Source: Acetatifactor sp.
GTDB lineage: Bacteria > Bacillota > Clostridia > Lachnospirales > Lachnospiraceae
Length of the DNA stretch: 52,118 nt
Reading direction: 5' to 3'
Assembly (NCBI GenBank): GCA_022511465.1
Contig: JAFLRM010000022.1
Span: forward strand, 1 to 52,118
Part shown: positions 34,280 through 41,798 of the stretch, in pieces
How the letters are laid out: each line of letters opens with the position of its first letter
How positions within the stretch are numbered: position 1 is the stretch's first letter
Translations under genes and position numbers: made by a program
The notes under the pieces: generated by a model
What the model saw: the letters and a program-made list of their open reading frames with translations, nothing else
Database searches by the model: none
Told to the model about the DNA's origin: nothing

Positions 34280-34307
34280 GAACATTTCGCCTCAGTCCCT
34301 GCACGAT
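34265..34307. terminator. Hairpin over the stop codon of the GGDEF gene
   Basis: ATCGTGCAGG (34265-34274) and CCTGCACGAT (34298-34307) pair perfectly across 23 nt. No clear U-run follows on the plus strand, so it may be a weak bidirectional terminator between the convergent genes. Confidence 0.45.
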
Positions 34308-34321
34308 AGGATCATAAGAGC

Positions 34322-34957
34322 TCATCGATATAAGGTTGTTAAACCATACAATGTGCCGGTGATAAAAGTAAATACCAGCAAAACGGCACAAATACCGAAA
34401 CCGATGATGGAACAGATTAAACCGGCCTTTGCCAGTCCGGCTTTTGTGGAGCCTTTGCCGGATCGATAGAACATAATGCCGAGGCAGGCAAATACAATGC
34501 TCAGATAATTCCAAAAGCAGCAGAGTGTCAAAATACCAAACACCAAGGAGGCGATCGCCGAGCCTGTGTTATCCATAGTCTGCACCGGGATAACGTTCTG
34601 GAATTGGGCGCTGCCGTCCGAAGAGGGCACCGGCTCAGGGATTGTCTGCTGCAACAGGGTGATCAATTTCTCAATATCTTTCTTGTAAAGGCTTTTTACG
34701 CCCCAGCCCCACACCCCATTCAGATCTTGTTCTTGCACAAAAATTCCCTGCGCCCAGGCTTCCAGACGCAGAACACCGTCATTATAACTCCATGCCATAT
34801 AACGGCACATCTCAAAGAAGCCGTCGCCCCTCTTGTAGGCGGGAGTCCCTTTCCAGTTGGAGGGTTTGAAGGAATTTTTCTGCAGGTAATCATTCATCAT
34901 AAAGTAGACGAAATCATCCGGTTTGTTCAAAATAACTTCTCTAACATATCTTGCCAT
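34322..34957 (-). CDS. Membrane protein with N-terminal soluble domain and DUF4190-like C-terminus
   Basis: The 211-residue protein has an N-terminal ~110-residue soluble domain of unknown function (PDDFVYFMMNDYLQKNSF; VLRLEAWAQGIFVQEQDLNGVWGWGVKSLYKKDIEKLI) and two or three membrane spans at the end (SAIASLVFGILTLCCFWNYLSIVFACLGIMFY; GLAKAGLICSIIGFGICAVLLVFTFI), as in DUF4190-type proteins. AAGGAG lies 11 nt before the ATG. It begins 21 bp after the MerR gene on the same strand and so is almost surely in its operon. Its role may be tied to the MerR signal, but no function is known. Confidence 0.6.
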   Translation of the reverse strand: MARYVREVILNKPDDFVYFMMNDYLQKNSFKPSNWKGTPAYKRGDGFFEMCRYMAWSYNDGVLRLEAWAQGIFVQEQDLNGVWGWGVKSLYKKDIEKLITLLQQTIPEPVPSSDGSAQFQNVIPVQTMDNTGSAIASLVFGILTLCCFWNYLSIVFACLGIMFYRSGKGSTKAGLAKAGLICSIIGFGICAVLLVFTFITGTLYGLTTLYR

Positions 34958-34978
34958 AGTTTTACACTCCTTTTACTG

Positions 34979-35803
34979 TTATATTTTATCTTCACAAAGT
35001 GCGTGATCCTTTTCCGGCAGGGCCTTGACAGGCATAGCAACTTGCGTAATGTAATCCGCGCTGCTTTCTCCCCGACTAGGCGGGCCCTCCAGATAGATGG
35101 AACGGAATGATCCCGAGGCCTGGACGTTGTGCTCCTGTCCATACTTTGTTAGTGCATGCATGGCTGTTCCGCTTTCCTCGTAAGAACCACGGTAATAGAT
35201 GCACAGGGCGGCGGTCTCTTCGAATTCCATCCGGTCAGGTCCGTCAAAGCTGTCATCCATGGGGATACAGCACATGAGATTTAATATGTCAGGGCTCTTG
35301 GTCATACGCATGGTGAACATTCTACGAATGATAGACATCTTTCCTGTCCGGGCAGCGGCGATGTAAGTTTCCCGCAGACGAATAGCGGCCTCGGCAGTAT
35401 CCTTGCACTGATACTGCCGACATAGGCATATCTGTCGGGGAAGGGTCGCACTGTGTACAGTCAGATCACCCTGTTTTGCGGAGCGCGCCTGAATTACCTG
35501 AATATTTCTGTCCAAATTTGCACGGATCTCCAGCATCCGCTGTAAATACAAATCCATATTTTTCGTGTCATAGTAATAAGCCGCCACTTCTTTCAGCGAC
35601 AGTCCAAGCGCTTGCAGAGACCGGATGGACTGGATCTGAGTCATGTTGTCGGCCGTATAATATCGAAAACCGCTTACCGGGTCTTTGACTGCGGGGGTCA
35701 GAAGTCCTTTATCCTCATAGACTAGAATGGCCTTACGGGTAACGCCGAGAATTTTTGCCACCTCGCCAATCTGGAAGAGGTTTTCACCATGCTTTTTCAT
35801 CAT
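34979..35803 (-). CDS. MerR-family transcriptional regulator with effector-binding domain
   Basis: The 274-residue protein has a MerR winged helix at the N-terminus (LFQIGEVAKILGVTRKAILVYEDKGLLTPAVKDPVSGFRYYTADNMTQIQSIRSLQALGLSL), a coiled-coil linker, and a ~150-residue C-terminal domain resembling GyrI/BmrR effector-binding folds (ALCIYYRGSYEESGTAMHALTKYG, then YLEGPPSR). Such proteins sense small, often hydrophobic molecules and activate promoters with a long 19-bp spacer by twisting DNA. A perfect operator of that kind lies 30 bp upstream of the gene. Two ATG codons in tandem could start it; GGTGA lies nearby. Confidence 0.9.
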   Translation of the reverse strand: MMKKHGENLFQIGEVAKILGVTRKAILVYEDKGLLTPAVKDPVSGFRYYTADNMTQIQSIRSLQALGLSLKEVAAYYYDTKNMDLYLQRMLEIRANLDRNIQVIQARSAKQGDLTVHSATLPRQICLCRQYQCKDTAEAAIRLRETYIAAARTGKMSIIRRMFTMRMTKSPDILNLMCCIPMDDSFDGPDRMEFEETAALCIYYRGSYEESGTAMHALTKYGQEHNVQASGSFRSIYLEGPPSRGESSADYITQVAMPVKALPEKDHALCEDKI

Positions 35804-35828
35804 GAGTCACCATTTTTTAAAAAACTTA

Positions 35829-35859
35829 TTGAATCGTACCCGTGGGTACGATTTATAAT
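35829..35859 (+). promoter_or_regulatory. MerR-type promoter/operator with 19-bp spacer
   Basis: TTGAAT (35829-35834) and TATAAT (35854-35859) are separated by 19 bp, the abnormal spacing of MerR-activated promoters. The spacer is filled by a perfect palindrome: ATCGTACCC, 2 bp, GGGTACGAT (35833-35852). The promoter points rightward, toward the two-component operon, with merR divergent. On the opposite strand the same palindrome sits in a weaker TTATAA-19-TTCAAT, allowing autoregulation. Confidence 0.82.
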
Positions 35860-35895
35860 ATAACATATTAATCATGGATTAGCAAGAGAATATGT

Positions 35896-35962
35896 CGATT
35901 CAGTCCTTTTTTTGTACGATTCGTACAGGATATTACCCGTTTTAAGGGGGGATGTTATAATA
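35896..35962 (+). promoter_or_regulatory. LytTR site 1 and promoter of the two-component operon
   Basis: Three related repeats are seen: R1 CGATTCAGTC (35896), R2 CTTTTTTTGTA (35906) and R3 CGATTCGTACA (35917), with TATAAT at 35957-35962, 40 bp after the start of R3. No good -35 exists at 17 bp, as expected for an activator-dependent promoter. The R1-R3 spacing of 21 bp is that of LytTR-family direct repeats (AgrA, ComE, BlpR), and CRATTCRG resembles the ComE half-site. It would give autoregulation of the response regulator. Confidence 0.75.
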
Positions 35963-36043
35963 TATCCTGTATATGCTCAGATTGCGGACGGATTTCAGCG
36001 GCCGTAACAGATGATCAATTTTATTGAGGAGGGAGAGAGCAAT

Positions 36044-36106
36044 TTGAAAAAACATATGGGTTTTCATCAAATAGGAATAGATGTGGGGAGGCATGAATCG
36101 ATATGA
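36044..36106 (+). CDS. Possible 20-residue leader peptide coupled to the response regulator
   Basis: A strong ribosome site (GAGGAGGGAG, 36026-36035) lies 8 nt before a TTG at 36044. The frame encodes 20 residues (MKKHMGFHQIGIDVGRHESI if TTG is read as Met) and stops at TGA (36104-36106), overlapping the regulator's ATG in an ATGA. Such an arrangement suggests translation, perhaps coupling, or a short peptide with signalling use. The regulator also has its own GGGGAGG 11 nt upstream, so it does not depend on this ORF. Coding status rests only on signals. Confidence 0.4.
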   Translation: MKKHMGFHQIGIDVGRHESI

Positions 36107-36837
36107 CCAAAGTAGCGTTTTGTGATGACGAACTCTCCATGTTGAATAAGCTTCAAGTTCTCCTTGATGGATACCGGGTGAAGCAAAATCGGGAAATCGA
36201 ATATACGGCGTTTTGCAGTCCTCTTGAGCTGCTGGCAGCGATCGAGCGGGGCATCCGGTTTGATGTTCTGCTTCTGGACGTTCTCATGCCTGGTGAAAAC
36301 GGGATAGATACGGCAGCGGAGATTCGGCGCTATGACAATAATGTTAAGATCATTTTTTTGACCTCGTCGGCTGAGTTTGCGGTACAGTCTTACGCAGTAA
36401 GCGCATTTTTTTACCAACTCAAGCCTATCCAGGCGGAGAGTTTTTTCCGGGTTATGGACGCCGTTCTTGATGAGTGTGAAAAAGAACAGACAGACAGTTT
36501 GATCCTGCGGTGCAAAGGCGGCATTACCCGGATTGAACTGAAGACACTGGAATACTGCGAGGTGATTCATCGAACGCTGTTTTTCCACCTGACAAACGGA
36601 AAGGTTTTGGAGAGCACCGGGAGCCTCGATGAACTGTGCGGCCAGTTAAAACCTTACGGAAATTTTCTGCGGCCCCACCGCTCTTATCTGGTCAATCTGG
36701 AGTACGTACAGAATCTCTCGGCCCGCGCCATCACTATGTCCTGCCTGACAGAGATTCCCATCCCCCGCGGGAAGTACAATGAGGTCAAAAACACATTTTT
36801 AGAATATTCATTTCGTGATCGACAGGTGATACTATGA
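36103..36837 (+). CDS. LytTR response regulator (AgrA/ComE-like)
   Basis: The 244-residue protein has a receiver domain with acidic pocket D8/D9, phospho-acceptor D59 (VLLLDVLMPGENG), T87 and K107 (YQLKP), all intact. Residues about 135-240 are a LytTR DNA-binding domain (LRCKGGITRIELKTLEYCEVIHRTLFFHLTNGKVLESTGSLDEL; FLRPHRSYLVNLEYVQNL; IPIPRGKYNEVKNTFLEY). LytTR proteins bind 9-bp direct repeats 12 bp apart, upstream of -35. Such repeats are found before this operon and two later genes. The kinase gene overlaps by 4 bp. Confidence 0.95.
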   Translation: MTKVAFCDDELSMLNKLQVLLDGYRVKQNREIEYTAFCSPLELLAAIERGIRFDVLLLDVLMPGENGIDTAAEIRRYDNNVKIIFLTSSAEFAVQSYAVSAFFYQLKPIQAESFFRVMDAVLDECEKEQTDSLILRCKGGITRIELKTLEYCEVIHRTLFFHLTNGKVLESTGSLDELCGQLKPYGNFLRPHRSYLVNLEYVQNLSARAITMSCLTEIPIPRGKYNEVKNTFLEYSFRDRQVIL

Positions 36838-38105
36838 GTTTGTGGATATCGCTGCTGAACAGTGTTGCGGTCAGCATCTTTGGAAGCATTCTGTCCGCCT
36901 CTTTCTGCAACGTTTTGGCCATCCGGCGCAACCGTTGTTTCTTTGCGGGAAGTATGGCGTTGCTGCTGTTGCTGCAGGGCTGGATGGCTGTCTGGAGGGG
37001 CGCTGTATTTGTGCGGAACATCTATCCCCTGATCATACATCTCCCTCTGGCACTGGTCCTTTGTATTCTGACCCGAAGGTGGTTATGGCCGGTCATTTCC
37101 GTTCTGACTGCCTATTCGTGCTGTCAGTTGCGGCGCTGGGTTGCGCTGTTGGCGGTGGCGATGTTCTCCGGCGAAAGTTTGATGCAGGATGTGGTGGAAC
37201 TGATCGTAACGATCCCACTCCTGCTGCTTTTGTTGTGCTTCGTTACTCCCGCTGTCCGGCAGATATCAGGCCGTTCGGCCAAGGTTCAATTAATATTTGG
37301 TGTGATTCCGGCACTCTACTATGGTTTTGACTATCTGACCAGTGTCTATACAAATCTCCTGCAAAGCGGCAATCCGGCGGCTGTAGAGTTCATGCCCTTT
37401 GTCTGCTGTATGGCCTATCTGGTGTTTATACTGTACCACTCGACCAAAAAGCAGACGGAGATCCAACTCCAGCAGATACAGAAAAGTCTTGACCTTCAGC
37501 TGACTCAGGCGGTTCGAGAGATCGATACCCTGCGGGAGTCACAGGCTATGGCCAGCCGGTACCGCCACGACCTGCGTCATCATCTGCAATACCTGGCCGC
37601 CTGCCTGGAAAACGGGCACACAGACCAGGCACAGAACTATATTATTGGCATTTGTGAGGAGATCAATTCCCAGAATGTGCGGCGGTACTGTGAAAACGAA
37701 GCTGCTAACCTGATTCTCTCCGCTTTCGCCGGACGTGCGGAAAGGGCGGGCATTTCCATGAACGTACAGGGAGCGCTCCCTGCCTTTATCCTGGTATCGG
37801 ACAGCGATCTGTGCGTCCTGCTGTCCAACGCGCTGGAAAACGCCATCAATGCCTGTCAGCCCATGGCTTTAGCGGGAACACCATGCGACATAGATGTGCA
37901 GGTTTATGATCGGAATGGCAAGCTCTTTTTGCAGGTGACGAACCCCTGTCGGAATACGGTTCGCTTTGAACAAGGTGTTCCGGTTTCCGACAGGCCGGGT
38001 CACGGTATCGGTGTACAGAGCATATGCACCATTGTGAAGCAGTACGGCGGTATCTATGCCTTTTCGGTACGGGATGGGCGGTTTGTCCTGCGGCTGTCCC
38101 TTTGA
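36834..38105 (+). CDS. AgrC-like sensor histidine kinase (GHKL)
   Basis: The 423-residue protein has about six N-terminal membrane spans (to ~residue 200), a coiled-coil stalk, the phospho-His motif YRHDLRHHLQYL (H245) and a GHKL ATPase with N-box NALENAINAC (332-) and G-box GHGIGVQSI. This is the HPK10/AgrC-ComD type that usually senses peptides with its membrane domain. It overlaps the regulator gene (ATGA). No AgrB-like peptide processing enzyme or obvious pheromone gene lies nearby; the short ORF at 36044 is the only peptide candidate, so the stimulus is open. Confidence 0.93.
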   Translation: MSLWISLLNSVAVSIFGSILSASFCNVLAIRRNRCFFAGSMALLLLLQGWMAVWRGAVFVRNIYPLIIHLPLALVLCILTRRWLWPVISVLTAYSCCQLRRWVALLAVAMFSGESLMQDVVELIVTIPLLLLLLCFVTPAVRQISGRSAKVQLIFGVIPALYYGFDYLTSVYTNLLQSGNPAAVEFMPFVCCMAYLVFILYHSTKKQTEIQLQQIQKSLDLQLTQAVREIDTLRESQAMASRYRHDLRHHLQYLAACLENGHTDQAQNYIIGICEEINSQNVRRYCENEAANLILSAFAGRAERAGISMNVQGALPAFILVSDSDLCVLLSNALENAINACQPMALAGTPCDIDVQVYDRNGKLFLQVTNPCRNTVRFEQGVPVSDRPGHGIGVQSICTIVKQYGGIYAFSVRDGRFVLRLSL

Positions 38106-38128
38106 TCTTTGAATTTCAGGCGCAATGC

Positions 38129-38195
38129 CGATTTGGTACGTTTCCGGTACGATTCGGGCTGTGGGATCCCTTTTTGCGCGCGCGAGCATTATAAT
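38129..38195 (+). promoter_or_regulatory. LytTR site 2 and promoter of the three-TM gene
   Basis: R1 CGATTTGGTA (38129), R2 CGTTTCCGGTA (38139), R3 CGATTCGGGCT (38150) and TATAAT (38190-38195). Repeat spacing is 10 and 11 bp, and R3 to -10 is 40 bp, exactly as at site 1. The -35 position is poor. Confidence 0.8.
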
Positions 38196-38251
38196 GAAGT
38201 TTAAGCCGCTTCATCTTCTATAAAGCGCGGCAGGAAAGGATACAGACAGCC

Positions 38252-39022
38252 ATGGAAGAAAAGAGTCTCTCAAATCTCAAAGCAAGGAAAACTCCGGATG
38301 AGATCATTGAATTGATCGTGGTCATCATGCTTGGCATCACCGCGCTGCTCACTGCTTGGGGCAGCTGGATCGGCAGCCTGCACGGAGGAAATCAGGCCAC
38401 CAGCTACACCACCAGCAACAATCTTGCCTCTGAAGGCAACTCGGAATATAATGCCGGCGTTCAGCAAATGAATCAGGATATGCTGTTGTGGAACGATATC
38501 AGCGATATGCAGATGGAGATTTCTTTTGCACTAACTGGTGGTGATGACGCCACAGTAGATAAAGTCTGCTACCAGCTGTTCTACAAGTTGGACGAAAATC
38601 TGACGGAACGTATGGCCGAGGCCATCGGCTGGAACTACATTTTGAGCGAAGAAGAAGTCAGTGCTCCGGTGAGTACGATACTAACCTGGATGGAGAGCGA
38701 TGAAGCGTATGCTTCCCCCTTCTTTAACGAGGAATATGTTGCCGGATATTTTGAAACCGCCAACGACTTGCTGACTCAGTCGCAGGAGGCATTGGAGAGT
38801 GGAAAAAAAGCCAATGCAAACGGAGATGCCTTTGGTCTGGTCACGGTGATCTACAGCGTAGTGCTGTTTCTTTTGGGTATTGTCAGCAGCTTTAACAGTA
38901 CCAAGAACAAGATTGCGGTCGTAGCAATTTCTCTGGTTGCGTTCTTGTTTGCCACGGTCTATATGTTTACGATCCCCATGCCCACGGGTTTTAACATTGC
39001 CAGCTTTTTTGCCCACGGATAA
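38252..39022 (+). CDS. Three-TM membrane protein, probable LytTR target
   Basis: The 256-residue protein has one membrane span near the N-terminus (about 20-38, IIELIVVIMLGITALLTAW), a ~140-residue outer region (residues about 40-180) rich in Asn, Glu and Ala with helices, and two spans at the end (about 196-214 and 222-241). I do not recognise the family; the layout with a YNAGVQQMNQDM region recalls proteins annotated DUF4337, but this is uncertain. It stands alone between a LytTR-type promoter and a terminator, so its expression should follow the two-component system. AAAGGA precedes the ATG. Confidence 0.65.
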   Translation: MEEKSLSNLKARKTPDEIIELIVVIMLGITALLTAWGSWIGSLHGGNQATSYTTSNNLASEGNSEYNAGVQQMNQDMLLWNDISDMQMEISFALTGGDDATVDKVCYQLFYKLDENLTERMAEAIGWNYILSEEEVSAPVSTILTWMESDEAYASPFFNEEYVAGYFETANDLLTQSQEALESGKKANANGDAFGLVTVIYSVVLFLLGIVSSFNSTKNKIAVVAISLVAFLFATVYMFTIPMPTGFNIASFFAHG

Positions 39023-39061
39023 TCCGCAGGCTCCCGTATACAAATCTAATAGGAACACGGA

Positions 39062-39098
39062 GGCACCGACTGCTGTTATACAAAAGTCTGTGCCTTTT
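39062..39098 (+). terminator. Terminator after the three-TM gene
   Basis: GGCACCGACT (39062-39071) pairs with AGTCTGTGCC (39085-39094) with one mismatch, followed by TTTTG. Confidence 0.7.
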
Positions 39099-39126
39099 GT
39101 ACTGTGTATCTCCTTTATCAGGATAA

Positions 39127-39193
39127 CAATTCAATACATTTTCAGTACGATTCAGGCCTAACCGATCCATTTGACAGCAGGAACGTGTATGAT
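39127..39193 (+). promoter_or_regulatory. LytTR site 3 and promoter of the lipoprotein gene
   Basis: R1 CAATTCAATA (39127), R2 CATTTTCAGTA (39137), R3 CGATTCAGGCC (39148), and TATGAT (39188-39193) 40 bp after R3. Same 10/11/40 geometry as sites 1 and 2. A TTGACA at 39171 is too close (11 bp) to act as its -35. Confidence 0.8.
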
Positions 39194-39252
39194 ATCAATC
39201 AGCCTAACGGCTGTTACATAAACCCAGTTTAAAATGAGGAGGAATGAACGAA

Positions 39253-39972
39253 ATGAAGAAAATGAAGAAAATGAAGAAACTGGTTTCACTTCTGCTGGTG
39301 CTGGTAATGTGTGCCACTCTGGCCGCCTGCGGCAGCAAAGGCAACACTACCTCTGGCACCCCTAGTAGCGCTCCCAGCAGCACCGACGGCCCCACCGACG
39401 CACAGCTCCAAGCGCTGACCAATGCCTATAACCAGGTGGCAGTCCTCTACAACGACGTAGCCATCACGGCCGATGCCAACGGTTGGACGGCCGATGAGGA
39501 GACTACCGCCGCCATCCAAACCATAGGCGACATGCTGGATCCTGTTGGTCAGGCTCTGGCCGGAGATATGTCCGCTCTGGCCGGCGCTAACTTTGACACT
39601 CTCCCCGACACGCTGCTGGAGCTTCTGCCCGATCTTGAGGCGCTGTCGGAGAAGGTTGCCGTTCCCTATCAGGGTGGTGCGAGCGCCGTTACAGACGAGG
39701 ATCTGGTGCTTCTGGCTGAGGCATATAACGAAGCGACCGTCCTCTTTAATGATATTTATACGACCGCCAATGCCAACGGTTGGATGGCCAATGCGGATTA
39801 CGCCGTTGAACTTGAAGAAGTACGCGTTACGCTGGGCGAAATCGCGTCCGCGTTGGCAAACGACCCTTCTTCGCTGAATGTCGATGAAACGATGGAATGG
39901 CTCCAAAACCTCATCTCCCAGAGTGAGGATTTGGCCGCGCAGGTTTCCGTTCCCTACGGAGACGAGAAATAA
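39253..39972 (+). CDS. Lipoprotein with two internal repeats, probable LytTR target
   Basis: The start at 39253 is chosen since AGGAGG (39237-39242) is 10 nt before it; the ATG at 39244 is only 1 nt from the site. The 239-residue product has lipobox TLAAC (Cys 26) and a Ser/Thr/Pro linker. Two homologous ~95-residue helical repeats follow, each with 'L..AYN.A.VLYND....A.ANGW.A' (ALTNAYNQVAVLYNDV..., LAEAYNEATVLFNDI...), and each half ends with a VPY motif (AVPYQGG, SVPYGDE). The family is unknown to me. It would sit on the outer membrane face, exported and lipidated. Three tandem ATGAAGAAA units form the start. Confidence 0.7.
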   Translation: MKKMKKMKKLVSLLLVLVMCATLAACGSKGNTTSGTPSSAPSSTDGPTDAQLQALTNAYNQVAVLYNDVAITADANGWTADEETTAAIQTIGDMLDPVGQALAGDMSALAGANFDTLPDTLLELLPDLEALSEKVAVPYQGGASAVTDEDLVLLAEAYNEATVLFNDIYTTANANGWMANADYAVELEEVRVTLGEIASALANDPSSLNVDETMEWLQNLISQSEDLAAQVSVPYGDEK

Positions 39973-40062
39973 AACTGTATCCGGTTTCATACGCACAACT
40001 GTGGCGGACGCGAATCCGCGCCCGACGCTTTTACCTTCTTATACGGAGAAAGGAAATGAATT

Positions 40063-40611
40063 ATGGTAATCATCATTGCAGGAGCAGCCGTTGTGCTCCT
40101 GACATTATGGGTCGTCTCCTGCCGACGCAGGTTGGCCGTCATGGACGAGAATGTCAATAATGCCATGACTCAGATTGGCATACAGCTTTCCTCCCGCTTT
40201 GATGCATTGACCGCGTTGCTGAATTTGACCAAGGAATACGCCGCCCAAGAGGCTCAGACGCTGATTGAGACTATCAGGTTCCGCCGGAGCACCATTACGG
40301 GCACATCCACACCGGATGACGTTTTGAAACAGGAGGATGTTATTGCTGAGGCCTTGGGCCGCATTTGCATTGTAGCGGAGCGATGCCCGGATCTGCAAGC
40401 CAATGAGAACTACGCCAAATACATGAATGCTGTGGACAGCTATGAAAAGATGGTGTGCACCAGTCGCCTGATTTACAACGACAGCGTAACCAAATTGAAC
40501 AGGGAGCTTAGGATGTTCCCCACCTCTCTGATCGCCGGGGCCTTTGGATTCCGACAGAGGGAATACCTGGAGGCGGTGGAGGACAGTGTGGATAAGTCCA
40601 ACATGAGGTGA
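40063..40611 (+). CDS. LemA family protein
   Basis: The 182-residue protein has an N-terminal signal-anchor (VIIIAGAAVVLLTLWVV) and the LemA helical domain: 'RLAVMDENVNNAMTQIGIQLSSRFDALTALLNLTKEYAAQE', 'RCPDLQANENYAKYMNAVDSYEKMVCTSRLIYNDSVTKLNRELRMFPTSLIAGAFGFRQREYLEA'. LemA proteins are membrane-anchored with helical outer domain and often accompany envelope-stress genes. It lies 90 bp after the repeat lipoprotein with no terminator between, so it is probably co-transcribed from LytTR site 3. The decayed GGDEF copy begins right after its stop. Confidence 0.92.
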   Translation: MVIIIAGAAVVLLTLWVVSCRRRLAVMDENVNNAMTQIGIQLSSRFDALTALLNLTKEYAAQEAQTLIETIRFRRSTITGTSTPDDVLKQEDVIAEALGRICIVAERCPDLQANENYAKYMNAVDSYEKMVCTSRLIYNDSVTKLNRELRMFPTSLIAGAFGFRQREYLEAVEDSVDKSNMR

Positions 40612-41710
40612 GCGCATCAACGAATACAGCAAGGATTTTGGAGTACATTATCCGGTGAACAGATGAATGGGCACTTAATTGGTGAGGAAAAGCCGGATTT
40701 AATTCTGCTCAGTCAAACACTTACAGGTGAAAACAGTGTGGAACTTTTGAGAAATCTGCAAAAGCGGGAGGATGCGAAAAGGATTCCCGTGATCGTGATG
40801 ACGGACAGTCTGGAGCCCTCTGTGGAGGGGGAATGTCTGGAAGCCGGCGCGGAGGATTTTCTATCCAGACCTTTGAATTTCCAGATTGCGCATTCCCGCA
40901 TTGATCGCATTATAGAGTTAAACTGCCTGAAGGAAGAACTGCAGGAGGCACTGAAGGATCCGCTTACCGGTATGTGCAATCGGAGCTATGCGGAGAATCA
41001 GATCAGTGCCTATCTGAAAGATCATAAGATCGGCGCTTACTTTATGATTGATCTGGATAATTTCAAACAGGTGAACGATGCGTTTGGTCATGTGGCCGGA
41101 GATGAGTTCTCTCTCTTTTTCTATCGGTATTTCCATTGCCGGGAAGGATTATGCGGAGTTGTACAACGCTGCAGACAAGGCGCTTTATTTTTCCAAACGA
41201 AACGGCAAAAATAGTTATTATTTTTACGGCAAAGCAGTAAATCTCGATCAGGAGGACAACCACGAAACGGTGGTGGATATCCACCAGCTGGAGCGGCTGA
41301 TTCAGGATCGAAAAAGCTTCGCGGGTTCCTATCAGGTAGATTACAAGGAATTTCAGCGAATATACAACTTTATTGAACGCTGTGTGGAGCGTACCCATCA
41401 GAAAGCCCAGTTGATGTTGGTATCCTTGCAGGATAATCACTCGGATAGAGTTTCACAGGAGCTTCTAGAGTCGGAGATCCAAAATTTGGAAGATTCCATT
41501 GTGCGCTCTCTGAGGCGCAATGATGTTAGTACCCGATATAGTAATCGGCAGATTCTCGTGGTGCTCATTGATATTGACGGAAACAAAATGAATATTGTTA
41601 GGAATCGGATCAGTGAGAATTATAAGGAATCGCGGAAAAATGACTGTTACACCATAGCGTTTGAGCAAATGCCTATAGAAAGAAGCGTGCGGAGAGTGAG
41701 AGGCTGCTAA
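40612..41710 (+). pseudogene. Decayed copy of the capA-end/REC-GGDEF gene
   Basis: Starting at the base after the lemA stop, the DNA matches the end of capA (from 32872) and then the REC-GGDEF gene at 32939, in the same order. Three deletions are visible. One joins the capA end to the receiver domain at residue ~44 (removing its start). A second drops all residues between HVAGD and GGDEF (fused as HVAGDEF). A third loses ~35 residues between FFYR and SLSIGI, shifting the frame. Two frames (about 40663-41214 and 41078-41710) now carry the halves. The C-terminal RYSNRQILVVLIDID domain is intact. A full-length active protein cannot be made; the downstream part might be translated separately. Confidence 0.88.
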
Positions 41711-41745
41711 ACATGATTTTCAAAATTTTCATGTGATGAGATATA

Positions 41746-41774
41746 TTGCCTGATGAAAATTTTGTAAATAAAAT
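41746..41774 (+). promoter_or_regulatory. Promoter of the TM2-domain gene
   Basis: TTGCCT (41746-41751), 17-bp spacer, TAAAAT (41769-41774), 25 bp before the start codon. Confidence 0.55.
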
Positions 41775-41798
41775 AAAATATGGAAGGAGAAATTGATT

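Noticed and set aside
35833..35852. The GGTACGATT palindrome as a fourth LytTR site
   Set aside because: The arms are inverted, there are no repeats 10 and 21 bp away, and no -10 lies 40 bp downstream. The 19-bp promoter spacing fits MerR control better.
36103..39022. A complete agr-type quorum-sensing locus
   Set aside because: Kinase and regulator are present, but there is no AgrB-like peptidase and no convincing cyclic-peptide precursor.
39171..39176. TTGACA as the -35 of the repeat-lipoprotein promoter
   Set aside because: It is only 11 bp from the TATGAT -10, too short for sigma-A; the geometry shared with the other two sites points to activator-driven use of the -10.
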